From: Symbiodinium microadriaticum
Lineage: Eukaryota; Sar; Dinophyceae; Suessiales; Symbiodiniaceae
NCBI GenBank assembly: GCA_001939145.1
Contig: LSRX01000059.1
Coordinates: 883,218-947,217, forward strand
DNA: 64,000 bases
Direction of reading: 5' to 3'
Positions 31,930-43,136 of the stretch are shown piece after piece. Every line of letters begins with the position of its first letter. Position 1 is the first letter of the stretch. A program made the position numbers and the translations under genes. The notes under the pieces were generated by a model that did no database searches, was not told the DNA's origin, and worked only from the letters and a program-made list of their open reading frames with translations.

Positions 31930-33187
31930 TTGCTATAATTAGAACGGGGCTTTGGGTCCGTTATCGCATAGCTACAATCATGGGCCCCAAGAAGTAGTAT
32001 CCCTTCGTAATTATTTGGGCTTCCGTACTGGCTCGAAACCCGGAGACAGGGTTGAGTGTCCAAGGTTCAGGGATTCCTGTAGCCACCAAACCAGAAGCGC
32101 CTATAGCTCTAGAATCTAGAGTCTACCTAGACTGTACAGTAGCACCCTTTGCTAGATAGTCTAGGACTCCAGGATTGAGAGGCAAACCAAGTCGATCGTG
32201 ACGCTTCAAAAAAATGAGAAACCATAGTAACTTTGGGCGTGATGTAAACCTGAAGCCAAACCCATGGGAGCAAAGCCTCCGCTATCGATGATGCGGAGCT
32301 TGTCCTGAGTCGGTCGGAAAGTTAAGGTTTGGGTTTAATTAGAAAATTAAACCTGGCCTGGGCACCTGCAAAGCACAAACCCAAACCGTAAACACTAAAC
32401 AACCAACAGCTGCAATGGCAAGAACAACAGCATAAACTGCTGCGAGTACTGTGCTAGGTTCCAGAAATGGCTCCCTTGCACTGAGGCATCGAAGGCAGAA
32501 TCCAAGCCTAAACTCTAAACCCTAAGAGCATCAAAGGCAGAACCCCAGGCCCTAAACCCCCTATTAGCCTCCTACCCCGACATCCATACACCCGAACTCC
32601 TAAATCCTGAGTCCTGGTCTGCCACAAAGCCGCCCAGAGTCCCCCCCCCACCCCCACCCATTCATCGCCCAGAATCGGTTGAGCGCAAGCCAAGGCCTTT
32701 CCTGGGATTCAAGCAGAAGATGCTTCAGGTTCAGTTCAGGGTTAATAGGGTTTAGGGTTCGTGGGGGGTGTTGGGTTTGGGGTAGATAGCGTTGGCGTAT
32801 TCGGTTTCGAACTCCCTATTAACTGCTATGATTATGAATATGTTTATTACCACTGTTCTTGTGGCTATACAAGAAGAGTACATGCATACATTATACGCAT
32901 GCACGGACGTACATAAGACCCAAATACAGCGAAAAGCTAGCAGCGAGCAGCTGCCTTATCTCTAAACCCTAAAGCCAGTATGTGACATAAAACCCCTTGG
33001 TTTGTGCTGCTTCAAACTTTTCACACAATCGAAGCCCCCGACTAACGACTCTGGCTCCAGCCGTGAGAAAAAGAGGGCTCCGCGCGCTGCTGCCGTGATT
33101 TTTACATACAGACTTCTAGAACCCGATGGGCCGATAATGAAGCTTAGAAGGGCGAAAGAGGTTTTAGGAATCTTGAAGGGTCCAGAC
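31930..33187. other. No gene seen; decayed family B segment
   Basis: 31936-32027 contains CTATAATTAGAACGGGGCTT, GGGTCCGTTATC and GTAATTATTTGGGCTTCCGT, a decayed family B element adjoining the P element. The rest is unique sequence with scattered telomeric words. Frames at 32508-32693 and 33002-33217 are not recognised. Confidence 0.5.
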
Positions 33188-33295
33188 GTTGTTGAGGGTT
33201 TAGGGCTTAGGGTTTAGGGGTTTAGGGTTTAGGGTTTAGGGGTTTAGGGTTTTGGTTTAGGGTTTGGGGTGTAGGGGTTTAGGGGTTTTAGGGTC
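33188..33295. repeat. TTTAGGG array
   Basis: About fourteen TTTAGGG/TTTAGGGG/TTTTGG words in one orientation. Confidence 0.85.
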
Positions 33296-33429
33296 TTACA
33301 GTTTTGAAAGCTTGCGCCCTTCAGCGATTGAGCTCTGAATCCAAGACGGTGATCTACCCCGAGGAACAGCAGTGCTAGTTACTCAATCCCTTACATCACT
33401 GGCGTCTGAAGTTTCTCCGTTAGGAGGTG

Positions 33430-33545
33430 GTTTAGGGGCCTTAACATTAGGATAAGGTATTGGGCTACTAATGTAATATACCATGGTATACTTTCTTACA
33501 TGAACCCTACGGAATAACAGTAATTATTCGTCCGACCCTTACATT
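33430..33545. mobile_element. Family B element, degraded
   Basis: TTTAGGGGCCTTAACATTAG then GATAAGGTATTGGGC at the left, AACAGTAATTATTCGTCCGA at the right; the right end no longer matches well. Confidence 0.5.
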
Positions 33546-33553
33546 ACGCCTTT

Positions 33554-33967
33554 TTGGTTCTGGGTTTTGCTTCCAAGCAAGTCGCAGCTCTAATCGGAAA
33601 GGAAGTCCGACGGGAAAGCTCCATTGCTGCTCCTTCGACAAAGTCCGGTGTGGGGTTTGTAGAATGGGCAGACAAGAAGCTACAACAAGCCTGTCCACTG
33701 CAAGGGTTGGGGCCACTGTTGTGGTTGAAGGTAAGATCAACGCTTACCGCACGAAGAGTGTCACTGGCAGCTGTCGTCACCAGAATAGCTATCTGTCAAA
33801 GCTATCGACAACGAAGACGATCAGGACGACGACGACGACCACGGCCACGACCACGACGAAGCCGCTGTTTATCGCGACAGCGACAACGAAAAAACCATGA
33901 GAGCAACTGTGATTCAAAACACAGAGATAGCAAGGGAAGTCGTGCTGGGACCAGGTGGATCTCTTGA
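33554..33967 (+). CDS. Unrecognised open frame into GAC-rich repeat, doubtful
   Basis: 137 codons without a true ATG start (opens at TTG). The first ~75 residues look like ordinary protein (VAALIGKEVRRES, GFVEWADKKLQQ). From about 33800 the frame is an Arg-rich reading of a GAC/ACG-type repeat. A second plus frame (33664-33900) covers the same DNA. VAALIGK followed later, in the other frame, by VEGKINAYR is faintly like YqaJ-type nucleases, but catalytic residues cannot be placed, so I do not make that call. Confidence 0.15.
   Translation: MVLGFASKQVAALIGKEVRRESSIAAPSTKSGVGFVEWADKKLQQACPLQGLGPLLWLKVRSTLTARRVSLAAVVTRIAICQSYRQRRRSGRRRRPRPRPRRSRCLSRQRQRKNHESNCDSKHRDSKGSRAGTRWIS
33805..33895. 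repeat. Degenerate GAC/ACG trinucleotide tract
   Basis: ACGACGACGACGACC-type runs interspersed with GGCCACGACCACGACG; weaker than the other trinucleotide tracts. Confidence 0.7.
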
Positions 33968-34129
33968 ATATGAAGGGGCCGTGAGGTGTGGGGAAGCTCG
34001 CCCCCGACAAACTTGCTCTTCAGTAGAAAGCCACCCTACTTCCTTCTTCCATCCATATTATTTCTTTCTTGGGCGATGTGGGAGCTTGAACTCTGAGGCT
34101 TTAAACTCGAAACCCTGCCTTCGCAACTT

Positions 34130-34375
34130 CTCAACTAAACCCTAAACCCTAAACCCTAAACCCCTAGACCCTAAACAACTATCCCCTGCGTCCTCAGTTA
34201 TGGATCTCGGCTTAAGGGATGCAAGCGGAAAGCACTGAGTCCCATTAGGGTTTAGGGTTTAGGGGTTTAGGGGGTTTGGGGTTTAGGGTTTAGGGGGTTT
34301 GGGGTTTAGGGTTTAGGGGGTTTGGGGTTTAGGGTTTAGGGGTTTAGGGTTTTGGGGTTTTGGGTTTAGGGGAAA
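34130..34375. repeat. CCCTAAA block followed by TTTAGGG higher-order array
   Basis: Four to five CCCTAAA units at 34136-34180. After about 60 bases of unique sequence comes an opposite-strand array at 34244-34370, in which GGTTTAGGGGGTTTGGGGTT recurs three times with a 29-bp period. Confidence 0.85.
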
Positions 34376-34585
34376 GCGGCTAAACCTGAGGGGCGCAAGG
34401 ATTACAATATCTCCCCAGCCCACCACAACGAAGGGCGGCTTATAACCCTAACCCACCACAAGTCATAAGCTTGAGCTTGTAGGGTTCAGGGAGACCCTAC
34501 ATAATATTCTGTGCATTGAAAGGACCTTGTCGCCGCGCCCAAACCTAAACCTCTGGAAAAGGGGATGCTGTTTGGAGTTACTGTA

Positions 34586-34675
34586 TAGGGGCCTTCCTTG
34601 ATAATTAGAATAGGGTTTTGGGCCCATTATGCTATAGTTATTGCAAGGAACCCCCAAAATAGCATAGGTGATTAT
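34586..34675. mobile_element. Family B element, left member of B-A-B composite
   Basis: TAGGGGCCTTCCTTGATAAT and TTAGAATAGGGTTTTGGGCC at the left, AAAATAGCATAGGTGATTAT at the right; the final TTAGGCCCCTA is missing where the family A element begins. Confidence 0.7.
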
Positions 34676-34778
34676 CTACGTAGTCTCCATTGTAGTTCCT
34701 CTGTTTTGTTTGACCAACTCTATGTTTAGGGTCCTACAACGGAACCCCAACTCGAACTACAATGGCGACTAGAGGTAG
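34676..34778. mobile_element. Family A hairpin element, copy 5, between two B elements
   Basis: CTACGTAGTCTCCATTGTAG at the left and CTACAATGGCGACTAGAGGT then AG at the right; the core has CTATGTTTAGGGTCCTACAA. It abuts family B sequence on both sides. Confidence 0.75.
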
Positions 34779-34886
34779 GGGCCTAAATAGTTACCTATGC
34801 TGTTTTGGAGGTTCCTTATCATAAAGGTAGAATAACGGGCCCCCAAACCGCTTTTTCTGATTATTAAAGCCCCTACATGATAATCA
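34779..34886. mobile_element. Family B element, right member of B-A-B composite (inverted)
   Basis: GGGCCTAAATAGTTACCTAT, GCTGTTTTGGAGGTTCCTTA, and TCTGATTATTAAAGCCCCTA at the right. It is inverted relative to 34586-34675, so the whole of 34586-34886 is a ~300-bp near-palindromic composite. Confidence 0.75.
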
Positions 34887-35340
34887 ACCCCAACTAACAT
34901 CCCCTTTTCCGTAGGGGATAACGCCTAAACCCGAAACCCAGAACCCCTTGGAGCCAACGCCTCGCAGAGGCCGCTTTGACTCAACGCCTGAAGCTGGGAA
35001 TCGAAGGATCCAGGGTTTAGGGCTTATAGGGCTTGCAGGGCTTAGCGATTCTTGAGGGTTGAGGGGTTTAGGATGTATAGGGCTTAGGGTTTTGGGCTTT
35101 CGGGCCGCATATTATGCTTATGTACGACAGGTGTGCTTGATTCTTTAGGGCTCAAGGTTCAGTTCAGCAGACTCGAAGGCGCAGGATGGTGTGTTCGTTG
35201 TAAGGATGAGGGTTTGGGGTTTAGGGTCTGGGTTAAGGTGTAGGAAGTGTCAGGCTTGCGGATTCCGCTTGAGGGTAAGCAACATAGGGATGTGAATCTG
35301 TACCACTGGTCTAATTATTCAGGCACCTATCTATGCACAA
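34887..35340. other. No gene seen
   Basis: Degenerate TTTAGGG-like words (35010-35110, 35215-35260) and unique sequence. Near 35310 TCTAATTATTCAGGCACCTA is a lone family B-like arm. Confidence 0.5.
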
Positions 35341-35742
35341 ATGTATATGTATATATATACACACACATAACAATTAATATTCACAGTCACATACTTACAT
35401 GCGCAAATGCAGATGCATGATATACGTCATAATACGGACAATCTACATAATGTACATGAGGAACATAGTATACATAGTGTACAGTGTAATCATCCTACAC
35501 ACAATGTACATAATGCACGCATATATAGATATATATATATATGTATATACAGGTGAGTATGCGTATGTGTATGTGTATGTGTACCAGTATGCTTGCATGC
35601 ATGTGTATACATATATCATACACATATGTGTATGTATGTATGTATGTATGTATGTATGTATGTATGTATGCATGCATGCATGCATGCATGCATGCATGCA
35701 TGTATGTATGTATGTGTGTGTATATATATATATATAATGGAC
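35341..35742. repeat. Large compound (TATG/CATG/TA) microsatellite
   Basis: TACATAATG-like words pass into TATGTG, then (TATG)n at about 35631-35668, (CATG)n at 35669-35702, (TATG)n again, (TG)n and (TA)n at 35720-35737. All five to six overlapping openings on both strands are repeat readings. Confidence 0.95.
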
Positions 35743-37197
35743 AAACAGAAAGGATCTAACACGTATAGTTGTGGAGCCCCTGTTGTGCTGCAAAGGCTGC
35801 ATTGCCCCAAGCTTCGTAGGCAGCATGGAAGATGCAGTACACTCTACAGCTACATACGGCTATATTATAGGGTTTTAGGGTTCGGTTTAGGGTTTAGGGT
35901 TTAGGGTGGTGTAGGGCTATGCTCGCATGGCAGAGAAGAAACGGAGGAGGCCCTTCGAAACGTAGATAAGGCCTGTGGCCGTGGCTGTGAACCCACATCG
36001 GTTCTGTTCTTGCTGCGCTTGTCGTGGTACAGTCACCCTGCTAATGGCACTTATTGCCCTTGCCCTTGTCGAAGTCAAAGTCACCGTGGACCTTCAGCCA
36101 TAGCCCTTGCCCACACCCAGGGCCCATGACCCGACCGGACCCGCAGCTCCAGAAACCTACTGCCTTAAGGGTTGTACCCTATAACTGTTTTAGGGTTTAG
36201 GGTAATAACTGGCTTTAAGCAACTCTTGCACAATATCCGCCAACCCTAACTGCGAACAGTCCTCACATCCTACATTCCTACATCCCAACTCCGAAACGCC
36301 AACCAGAAATTCAATACCCCAGGACTCTCTCTGTACTCTGAACAAGGGTATATGGTCCCTATTTTCATGGGTACTTATAGGGTCGTTTTAGAGTTTCTAG
36401 AGGGTAGATAAAGGGTCGATTCCCCGAAAACGAAAACGGAATCCCGAATCCGGGAGCTCTCAGTGCTGAAGTCCTCACGAAAGGTTTCTCCCGAAGCCCC
36501 CCCGTTGTAAGCCCTTTGACTTACCTCCCCAATCAGCCAGGGGTTAAACTTTCAGATTGCTACTAAATCATAAGAACCCAAAAGTTTAAAGGTTGGGTAT
36601 TGGAGAACTGAAGATCACGAAGGTATATGGTTTGCCTCATATTAAGGGCTTCACATCTTCAGGGCTTATAACGTTTACATGTGTCTTGCGAAAAAGGGGC
36701 AGGGCCCATAAAGTGGAAGTGCGATTTTTGGGCGTCCACACGTGCCCTTGCACTGATCAAGGCTCGCAAAATCGAGACTGCTCTGTTGCGAAACCAGCCG
36801 TGTGTTGAAAATGATGTCGTCGATTATCATTAGGCAACTACAAACATTGAACTCATCGCGAACGAACGGATCAGCAACGTAGGTGCCCAGCTGAGACCCC
36901 GGCGCACGGTCCACGGATCAGCGTGCGAACTGCGAGGACCCAATACCTTCGGGTTCTAGCACGTAGGGTGGAAGCTTTCGGAGCTCGGGGTTCGGGCTTT
37001 GGAGTTTTGGGTTTAGGGTTCAGGGTTTGGGGTTTAGGGTTTGGGGTTTAGGGTTTGTGGTATAGGGTTCAGGACTTGAAATCAAGGTTTGGGGCTTACG
37101 GAATGTGCAAAATGTCGTTCGTGAGTTTCGTGCAGGTGTTGGGCTCAAGGATGACCAGGTAAAAAGAACAAAAACATGCCATGATTGATGCTAGACT
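35743..37197. other. Mostly unique sequence, no gene recognised
   Basis: TTTAGGG words at 35880-35910, 36185-36200 and 37008-37060. The minus frame at 36675-36914 (GTG start, 79 codons) and plus frame at 36593-36808 overlap and neither has a recognised motif. Confidence 0.45.
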
Positions 37198-37300
37198 CTG
37201 TGACTATCTCTACATATATCTATCTATATATGTGTATATATAACTATCTATATATATATATATACATACATATATGTATAAACTCTAACTATATATACAT
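37198..37300. repeat. TA/TATC-rich microsatellite
   Basis: TATCTATATATG and (TA)n runs with CATA interruptions. Confidence 0.85.
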
Positions 37301-37446
37301 ATATCTGTGTGTGTTATCGCATGTGTGCGGGCTTCCGAGAGCAGCGCAGGAAGCAATCATCCCTGCCGAGGCACTCGAAGCCGGAAAGACTGAACTGCAA
37401 ACCCGGAAAGTTACCCAGAAACAAAGAACAACAGAAAATGCAAAAA

Positions 37447-37502
<56 letters not shown>

Positions 37503-37511
37503 TACTACTCC
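37447..37511. repeat. (CTA)n microsatellite
   Basis: About sixteen CTA triplets, then CTTCTACTACTACTCCTCTG. Confidence 0.95.
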
Positions 37512-38267
37512 TCTGACTAACACTACCACGGCATAGGGAGATCAACCATCACGCTGTAAAACGACTACAGCCGTAGTAGCAAGAACACTGGCGGTCGTCG
37601 CCGAGCCCCGCGGTAACCCCAAACACACAACATCATATGAACTCTAGTTGTCCTAACTACCATGCCATGCTAAGCCCTCTGGCCTTGAAGCCTGAGCTGC
37701 CTAAGGTTTACAGGGTGAAATCCCTAAACCTTCAACCCCAAGTCGTTTTTGGGACAGCTGCGACCGCTCTTGTGTTCGAAGGCATTCCCCAACAGCTTGA
37801 GACGTCCTGGAAATGAAAAACCGGTTCACCCGGGGGTTACGAATCCAGGAAGTAGGGTTGAGGGTATCCGGTTTGGAAGGAGCCAGAAGACCCGGCAACA
37901 TTGCCTACAGTTCCTGGTTCGTTTCCACCCAGGGGTTTACTGTTTAGGGGTTTAGGGTTATAGGGTTTACGGCCCCAAAATACCTTGGTCACATTGTTTG
38001 GGGTCTCGGTGCCTCGAATGCAAGGGTTTCATCCGCATGTAAAACCTTGGGGGCAAGAGTGTTCGGGTTTATATAAGGTTTCGGGTTTAGGTCTTAGAGT
38101 TCAAGGCTTCGGGTTTAGGGTGTCGGGTATAAGTTTGACCGTGGGCAAACAGGGCTAGCCTGCACAAGCTGCTGAATGGATCCACTATGATTCTTGAGGC
38201 CATTACAAACCAAGGCACCCACCACCTCTTCGGGCACACACCTACCCAAAGACTTCCATCCGTCCTT
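37512..38267. other. No gene recognised
   Basis: Unique sequence with TTTAGGG-like words at 37940-37960 and 38060-38130. Overlapping frames at 37701-37955 on both strands are not recognised. Confidence 0.5.
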
Positions 38268-38459
38268 ACTTACATAGATACATAGATACATAGATACATC
38301 GATGCACAGATAGATAGATAGATAGATAGGTAGGTAGATAGATAGATAGATAGATAGATAGATACATAGAAACAATAGATACGTAGATACATACACACAT
38401 AGATACATAGATACATACATACATACATACATACATACATACGTACATACATACATACA

Positions 38460-38490
<31 letters not shown>

Positions 38491-38505
38491 CATACATACA
38501 TACGT
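38268..38505. repeat. Compound (GATA)n/(TACA)n microsatellite
   Basis: TACATAGA units, (GATA)n with a (GGTA)n interruption at about 38305-38362, TACATAGA again, then (CATA)n to the end. Openings of 75-113 codons on the minus strand are repeat readings. Confidence 0.95.
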
Positions 38506-38889
38506 CAACACAAGTATGAGGGTTTGCCGTGACAGATCTGAAGCTCTAAGTCCGAGATGGTTGAGGACGTCGACTAAAGGGCTTGGGGCTGAGAGGTTTA
38601 GTTGAGTTTAGGGTTTAGGGTTCAGGGTTTGGTTTAGGGTATAGGGTTGAGGGGTTCAAGGTTTAGGATTGAGGGCTTGAGCCTTTCAAGGCTTTTAGGA
38701 TTTAAAGTTTAGAGTTTTCAATCCCCTAGTGGCTCCGGATCTTCTGAATTTTGTTTTTCTTTTGGGTTTAAGGCTTTTGGGGCGTAAGGGTTGAGGGTTT
38801 CAGGGTCTAGGGGTGTTACGGTTCAGGCTCTCCGCAGTGTGCCCTCAGTACTACAGGGTACCAGTACCGTGCTGGCTTCGCTCACTGCC

Positions 38890-39030
38890 AAAGGGTCCAA
38901 GTATCAGTTTAGTTGCTACTTAGTAGATATACGGACCCCCAAGGTATATACTATGCCATCAGTTATTACTTGTGACTTAGTAGATATTTGGCCCCCCAAG
39001 GTATATGCTATACTATTACTTGGACCCTTT
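38890..39030. mobile_element. Family F hairpin element with internal duplication
   Basis: AAAGGGTCCAAGTA at the left and TACTTGGACCCTTT at the right form exact 14-bp terminal inverted repeats. Inside, CTTAGTAGATAT followed by C-rich CCCCAAGGTATAT and CTAT occurs twice (about 38921 and 38977). The ends resemble family G. Confidence 0.75.
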
Positions 39031-39703
39031 CGGACTGTTCATGACTGATGGTACGGAACCCCTAAGACCGAAGGGGGATCCGCTTCTATGGCAAGGCTCG
39101 TGCCATCAGCGAGAACGCCGCAATAACCTCTGGAGTGCTCCAGGAGGGGACTCTAGAGCTTGATCTGGTTAGGGTTTCGGGTTTAGGGTTTAGAGTTTAG
39201 GATTTAGGGTTTAGGGTTTAGGGTTTCAGGATTTAGGGTTTAGGGTTTCACCCTAAACCCTCAACCTAAAATGTTGAACTCAATGCTGAACGCAAAACCC
39301 TAGGCCCTACAGCCCGAAGCACCTCGAGCCCCGAACCCGAAAGCTAAGGCTAATCCATGAACCATGAGCCGCCGAGGCAGACTCTTCTAGGGAACTTCAT
39401 GATGATTGGATTCGTGATCGTTGGTTTTAGGGCTCAGGGTTTAAATAGGGGTTTAGGGATTAGGGTTTGGTTTCTATGCAAGAGCAAACCCTAAACCCTA
39501 CAGTGCCCTACAGCCCTGCAGCATTGAAACTTATGCAGGCTGTCGGAATGCCTAAACAAACTTCATTCACTTAAGCTCTGAAGTTGCGGTCTGAACCTAC
39601 ATGGTACTCTTCCCAGAATGGTCCTAAGCCCTCGACCCTATAACCCTCCCTGGGCCTCCCCATCTACCCTTTATTGTAGCCCCTACAATTTCTACTCTAG
39701 TAC
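39031..39703. other. Telomere-like words, no gene
   Basis: TTTAGGG words at 39178-39250, CCCTAAA words just after (39250-39262, 39485-39500), otherwise unique sequence. Confidence 0.5.
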
Positions 39704-39809
39704 CCTAAGGGTCCATGTACCCAAATCGTATATACTTTGGCCTTAAAGTAGTCCCTATATAGGTACTTTAGGCCCAAAGTATCTCTATTTGGGTACGCGG
39801 ACCCTCAGG
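39704..39809. mobile_element. Family G hairpin element, intact copy
   Basis: CCTAAGGGTCCATGTACCCA at the left and TGGGTACGCGGACCCTCAGG at the right. Inner arms include ATACTTTGGCCTTAAAGTA and TACTTTAGGCCCAAAGTAT, so the element is palindromic at two levels. About 106 bp. Confidence 0.8.
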
Positions 39810-40822
39810 TGGGACCCTGGAGGTGCTTGGTCACTGGTGGACCCTAAACCCTGGACCCGAAAACCTCAAACTCTACCAAAGTCTTCAACCCTCCTACTAT
39901 GATTGCTGCAGGGCCCTATAACCCTAACCCCCTAAACCCTAAACTCTAGTTTAGGGTTCACGGGTTTAGGCCTGTCAGTTCTACTCCAAGTCCCCAATGT
40001 CCCCATTCCTGCCCAGAGGCACTCAGCTGCCACTAGATTCTAGATAATCCTGACATAAACCCTGCCGGAACCCATGAATCCAACCTACATAAACCGGGCA
40101 TAAACCCTACGTAAGACACAAACCTCACGTAAACCCTTTAGAAACCCTACATTAACCCGATTTAAGCCCTAATTGCTTAAACCATACAAACACCCCGCAT
40201 AGACCCTCTAAGACCCTAAAAGCCTTGAGCCAAGATACAGACGGCGACCACTCCCGCTCGATCGAAGCGGATCGTCTCTCCAAGGGCACCTCGTCGAGGT
40301 GAGTTTAAGGGCTTAGGGTTTAGGGGTTTAGGGTTTAGGGGTTTAGGGTTTAGGGGCTTAGGGTTTAGGGGCTCAGGGTTTAGGGGTTTAGGGTGTTTTT
40401 TTTGTTAAGGGCCCTTTTTCGTTGCTGTTTAGGGGCTCAGGGTTTAGGGTTTTTGGGGTTTTGGGGCTTAGTGGGTGCCTTTCGGGCCGTAGGGCTTTAC
40501 AACTCTAAGGCTTTCGGGCTTTAGGGCAAAACAACTCTAAGGCTTTACGGTTTTTAAGGGTTTCGGGTTTAGGGCTTTGGGATCAGAGGGTTCCGGGCTT
40601 ACAGCGTTTTTTTTTCGGTTTGGGGTAGAAGAGGCCTCTACTATGTGGAACAAGGTTTCCCTTGAGGGAATCTGTGAGGGTCTTTAACTATATAGGGTTA
40701 TGGCTGTAGGGTCGTCGCATTAGGTGTGGAAAGGAGCCTATATTGTGCTTGGAGAGACCAGGGGTTGGGTCAAGCGGCTTTACGGTTTAGGATTGAGGGC
40801 TTAGCATCGATATGGGTCTAGT
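39810..40822. other. Gene-poor; TTTAGGG array at 40308-40400
   Basis: Degenerate words such as CATAAACCCT and GTAAACCCT at 40050-40220, then the array at 40308-40400 with a 14/15-bp GGGTTTAGGGGTTTA/GGGGCTCAGGG pattern, and decayed TTTAGGG/TTTCGGG words to 40600. No open frame of note. Confidence 0.55.
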
Positions 40823-40906
40823 GTAGGAACCTGGTTAAGAAAGCCTGGCCCTATAATACCAGAACGAGAAAACCTGTAAACAATCAGGGTTTCTTCATCA
40901 GGCTCC
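40823..40906. mobile_element. Family I hairpin element, short copy
   Basis: GTAGGAACCTGGTTAAGAAA then GCCTGGCCCTATAA at the left and CAGGGTTTCTTCATCAGGCT at the right. It matches the ends of 19813-19972 but lacks the internal duplication. Confidence 0.65.
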
Positions 40907-41554
40907 GATGCAAGGCTCAACGCCAAAGTCTCGCGTATTTTGCACCATTCGGGCCCGTGTAGGGGACGGGCCTTGATAGTCAGACTCGGGTGTTGGGTAG
41001 AAGAGATGCCTGGGAATACTATACTACATTAAGTTACCACTACTGGTATATATAAATTTCCCAGTCCCAGGCTTAAGTTGCGATTCAAAAAATCGATCGG
41101 GTCATGCTGCATGAAGGGCCGGCTTCACAAGACGGAATTCCAGACACCTGCATCTGCGGGCCGTGCCCAGTAAACTACATCCCCTCTGTGCGACAGGCAA
41201 GAGCCCGGATTCTCCGTCCCTGCCTAGTCACAAAACCTTGAGGGCTCAGGGTTGCTAAACGTACCAGAATCGAGCTTTAGGGGTCTTAGACCCTGAACCC
41301 TAAACCCTAAACCAAAAGGGTCTTAGACTTAAACCCTCAAGTTCCAAAAGCCGATACTTCAAAACCTGAACCCTCAAAACCTATCGGTCCCCAAACTTCA
41401 AAAAGCCCCCAGACCCTAACTCTCTAGGCTCTTCAGGCCTTATAATGCCTAATCCCCAAGTAAGTCCTAAATCCTGAGCCATGAGGCCATACTGCACACT
41501 CCGGATTAGTTCCCCACCCTCCCTCCCTTTCGAGGGCTACGAGTAGCACTCAGT
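40907..41554. other. No gene seen
   Basis: A weak family B-like segment at 40960-41080 (GACGGGCCTTGATAGTCAGA), CCCTAAA-like words at 41290-41420, and unique sequence. Confidence 0.45.
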
Positions 41555-41905
41555 GCTTCTAAACCCCTCAACCTTGAACCCCTAAACCCCCAAACCCCGC
41601 AACCCTTAAACCCTAAACCCCCAAACCCCGCAACCCTAAATCCTAAACCCCCAAACCCGGCAACCCTTAAACCCCCAAACCCCCAAACCCCAAAACCCTT
41701 AAACCCCCTAAACCCCGCAACACCCTTAAACCCTAAACCCCCAGACCCCGCACCCCTAAACCCTAAACCCCCAAACCCCGTAACCCTTAAACCCTAAACC
41801 CCCAAACCCCGGAACCCTTAAACCCTAAACCCCCAAACCCGGCAACCCTTAAACCCCCAAACCCCCAACCCTAACCGCAACCCCTAAACCCCCTAACCCT
41901 AACCC
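41555..41905. repeat. Higher-order CCCTAAA/CCCCCAAACC array
   Basis: Repeating longer unit of about 31 bp: AACCCTTAAACCCTAAACCC then CCAAACCCCGC, with seven or more imperfect copies. Some units have CCCGGCAACCC or CCCCGTAACCC variants. Confidence 0.85.
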
Positions 41906-43031
41906 CGCCTCCATCGTTGAAGGCCACTGCAGAACCAACCTGCGCAGCTCCTGTGCAGATCAGGGTGCCGTGTTTGGGCCTCGCGGGGCTCAGCTCAGAA
42001 AGCTTTGTGCGTTTAGGGATTTATTTCGGCTTATAGGGCTTTCAGGGCTTGGGGATTTTTTTTCAGAATTAATGCTTTAAGGCTTCCCGGTTTTGGGTTT
42101 TTAGGGCTCTGGGTGTCGGGGGCTTGAGGGCTCGAGGTTGACGTATCATGACGTTCTTGGAAAATGGTTCGGTGCCTTGCGCAAAAGTTCGGGGGGGTGT
42201 TGAAACAGCTTTCACAGGCTTGAAGAGTGTTAAGAAGGGTGCATTGGGTGACATTACGATTGTGGGGGCTGCTTGCGTCAATTCCAGGTAAGCCTGTGAC
42301 CAAAGTACCCCCGATGTATCATGAAGACATTGCATGACGATCTGAAACCCCCAAACCGAGCCTCTAAGCAAACATGTTTCAACCAAAAGCCCTTAGCCTC
42401 CTACACACCCCAGACTGTTCTTCCGAAATACTGAAGCACTTCAGTTCAAGGCCCGCTGAATGCAGCCGTGAAGCGATAATTGCACTGATCCTGCTCTGGC
42501 TGGCTGGCTGGCTGGCTTTCGAACTATGCATGCCTATATCGACCCATCAATCCTATATAAAAAAACATTAAAACAACTATGACAACCATTATTAAACTGA
42601 TATTATGAGGGAAACAAGTGTATATAACAACCGCCATTGCAAAGGATGTAAGGTTTTAGCGCCCAGGCTTTTAAGGGCCAGGAGTCCCTTGAAAGTGCGG
42701 AGGTCCTGGTGCCAGGAACCTTTAGTTACTGCACCTGGGCTCCCATATTTTGGGGTTTGGGGTTTGGGGATTTAGGGCTTTAGGGGTTTAGGGGGGTTTT
42801 AGGGTTTAGGGGTTTAGGATTTAGGGTTTCCCTACAGAAAGTGCTCAATGATTATCTTCCAGCGAGTCGCCAAGGCAAAACTAAAACTCTAAACCCTGAA
42901 CCCTAAACCCCTAAACCCCTAAACCCTAAACCCTAAACACAAACACGCAGCTGACCAATAGCGTGCCAAGTGCATCCAAGGACAAGGTCAGCGGGTCGTC
43001 CCGAAAGACGTTGCCTCGCTTGACCACAGTG
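41906..43031. other. No gene recognised
   Basis: Two overlapping minus frames (42031-42303, 42069-42386) and a plus frame (42374-42571) have no recognisable domain; a (GGCT)n run lies at 42497-42516. TTTAGGG words lie at 42755-42830 and CCCTAAA words at 42885-42940. Confidence 0.45.
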
Positions 43032-43136
43032 TTACCTACAGTCTCCATTGTAGTTCCTTTTAGGGGCTGCTTTATAGGATGCTAGATATCGAATTGGTTA
43101 AACCGAAAAATGGAACTGCGATGGAGACTATAGGTA
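43032..43136. mobile_element. Family A hairpin element, copy 6
   Basis: TTACCTACAGTCTCCATTGT at the left and GCGATGGAGACTATAGGTAA at the right, with the core in inverted orientation (GGATGCTAGATATCGAATTG then GTTAAACC). 105 bp with well-kept ends. Confidence 0.8.

Noticed and set aside
33554..33967. Possible YqaJ-like nuclease fragment (VAALIGK ... EGKINAYR)
   Set aside because: The two words lie in different frames, catalytic residues cannot be placed, and there is no ATG start.
35399..35904. Several Cys/Met/Tyr/Val or His/Thr/Tyr-rich frames
   Set aside because: They are readings of (TATG)n and (CATG)n tetranucleotide repeats. The same applies at 12 kb, 38 kb and 46 kb.
40960..41080. Possible family B element
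   Set aside because: GGGCCTTGATAGTCAGACTC resembles the left arm of other copies, but the core and right end do not fit.
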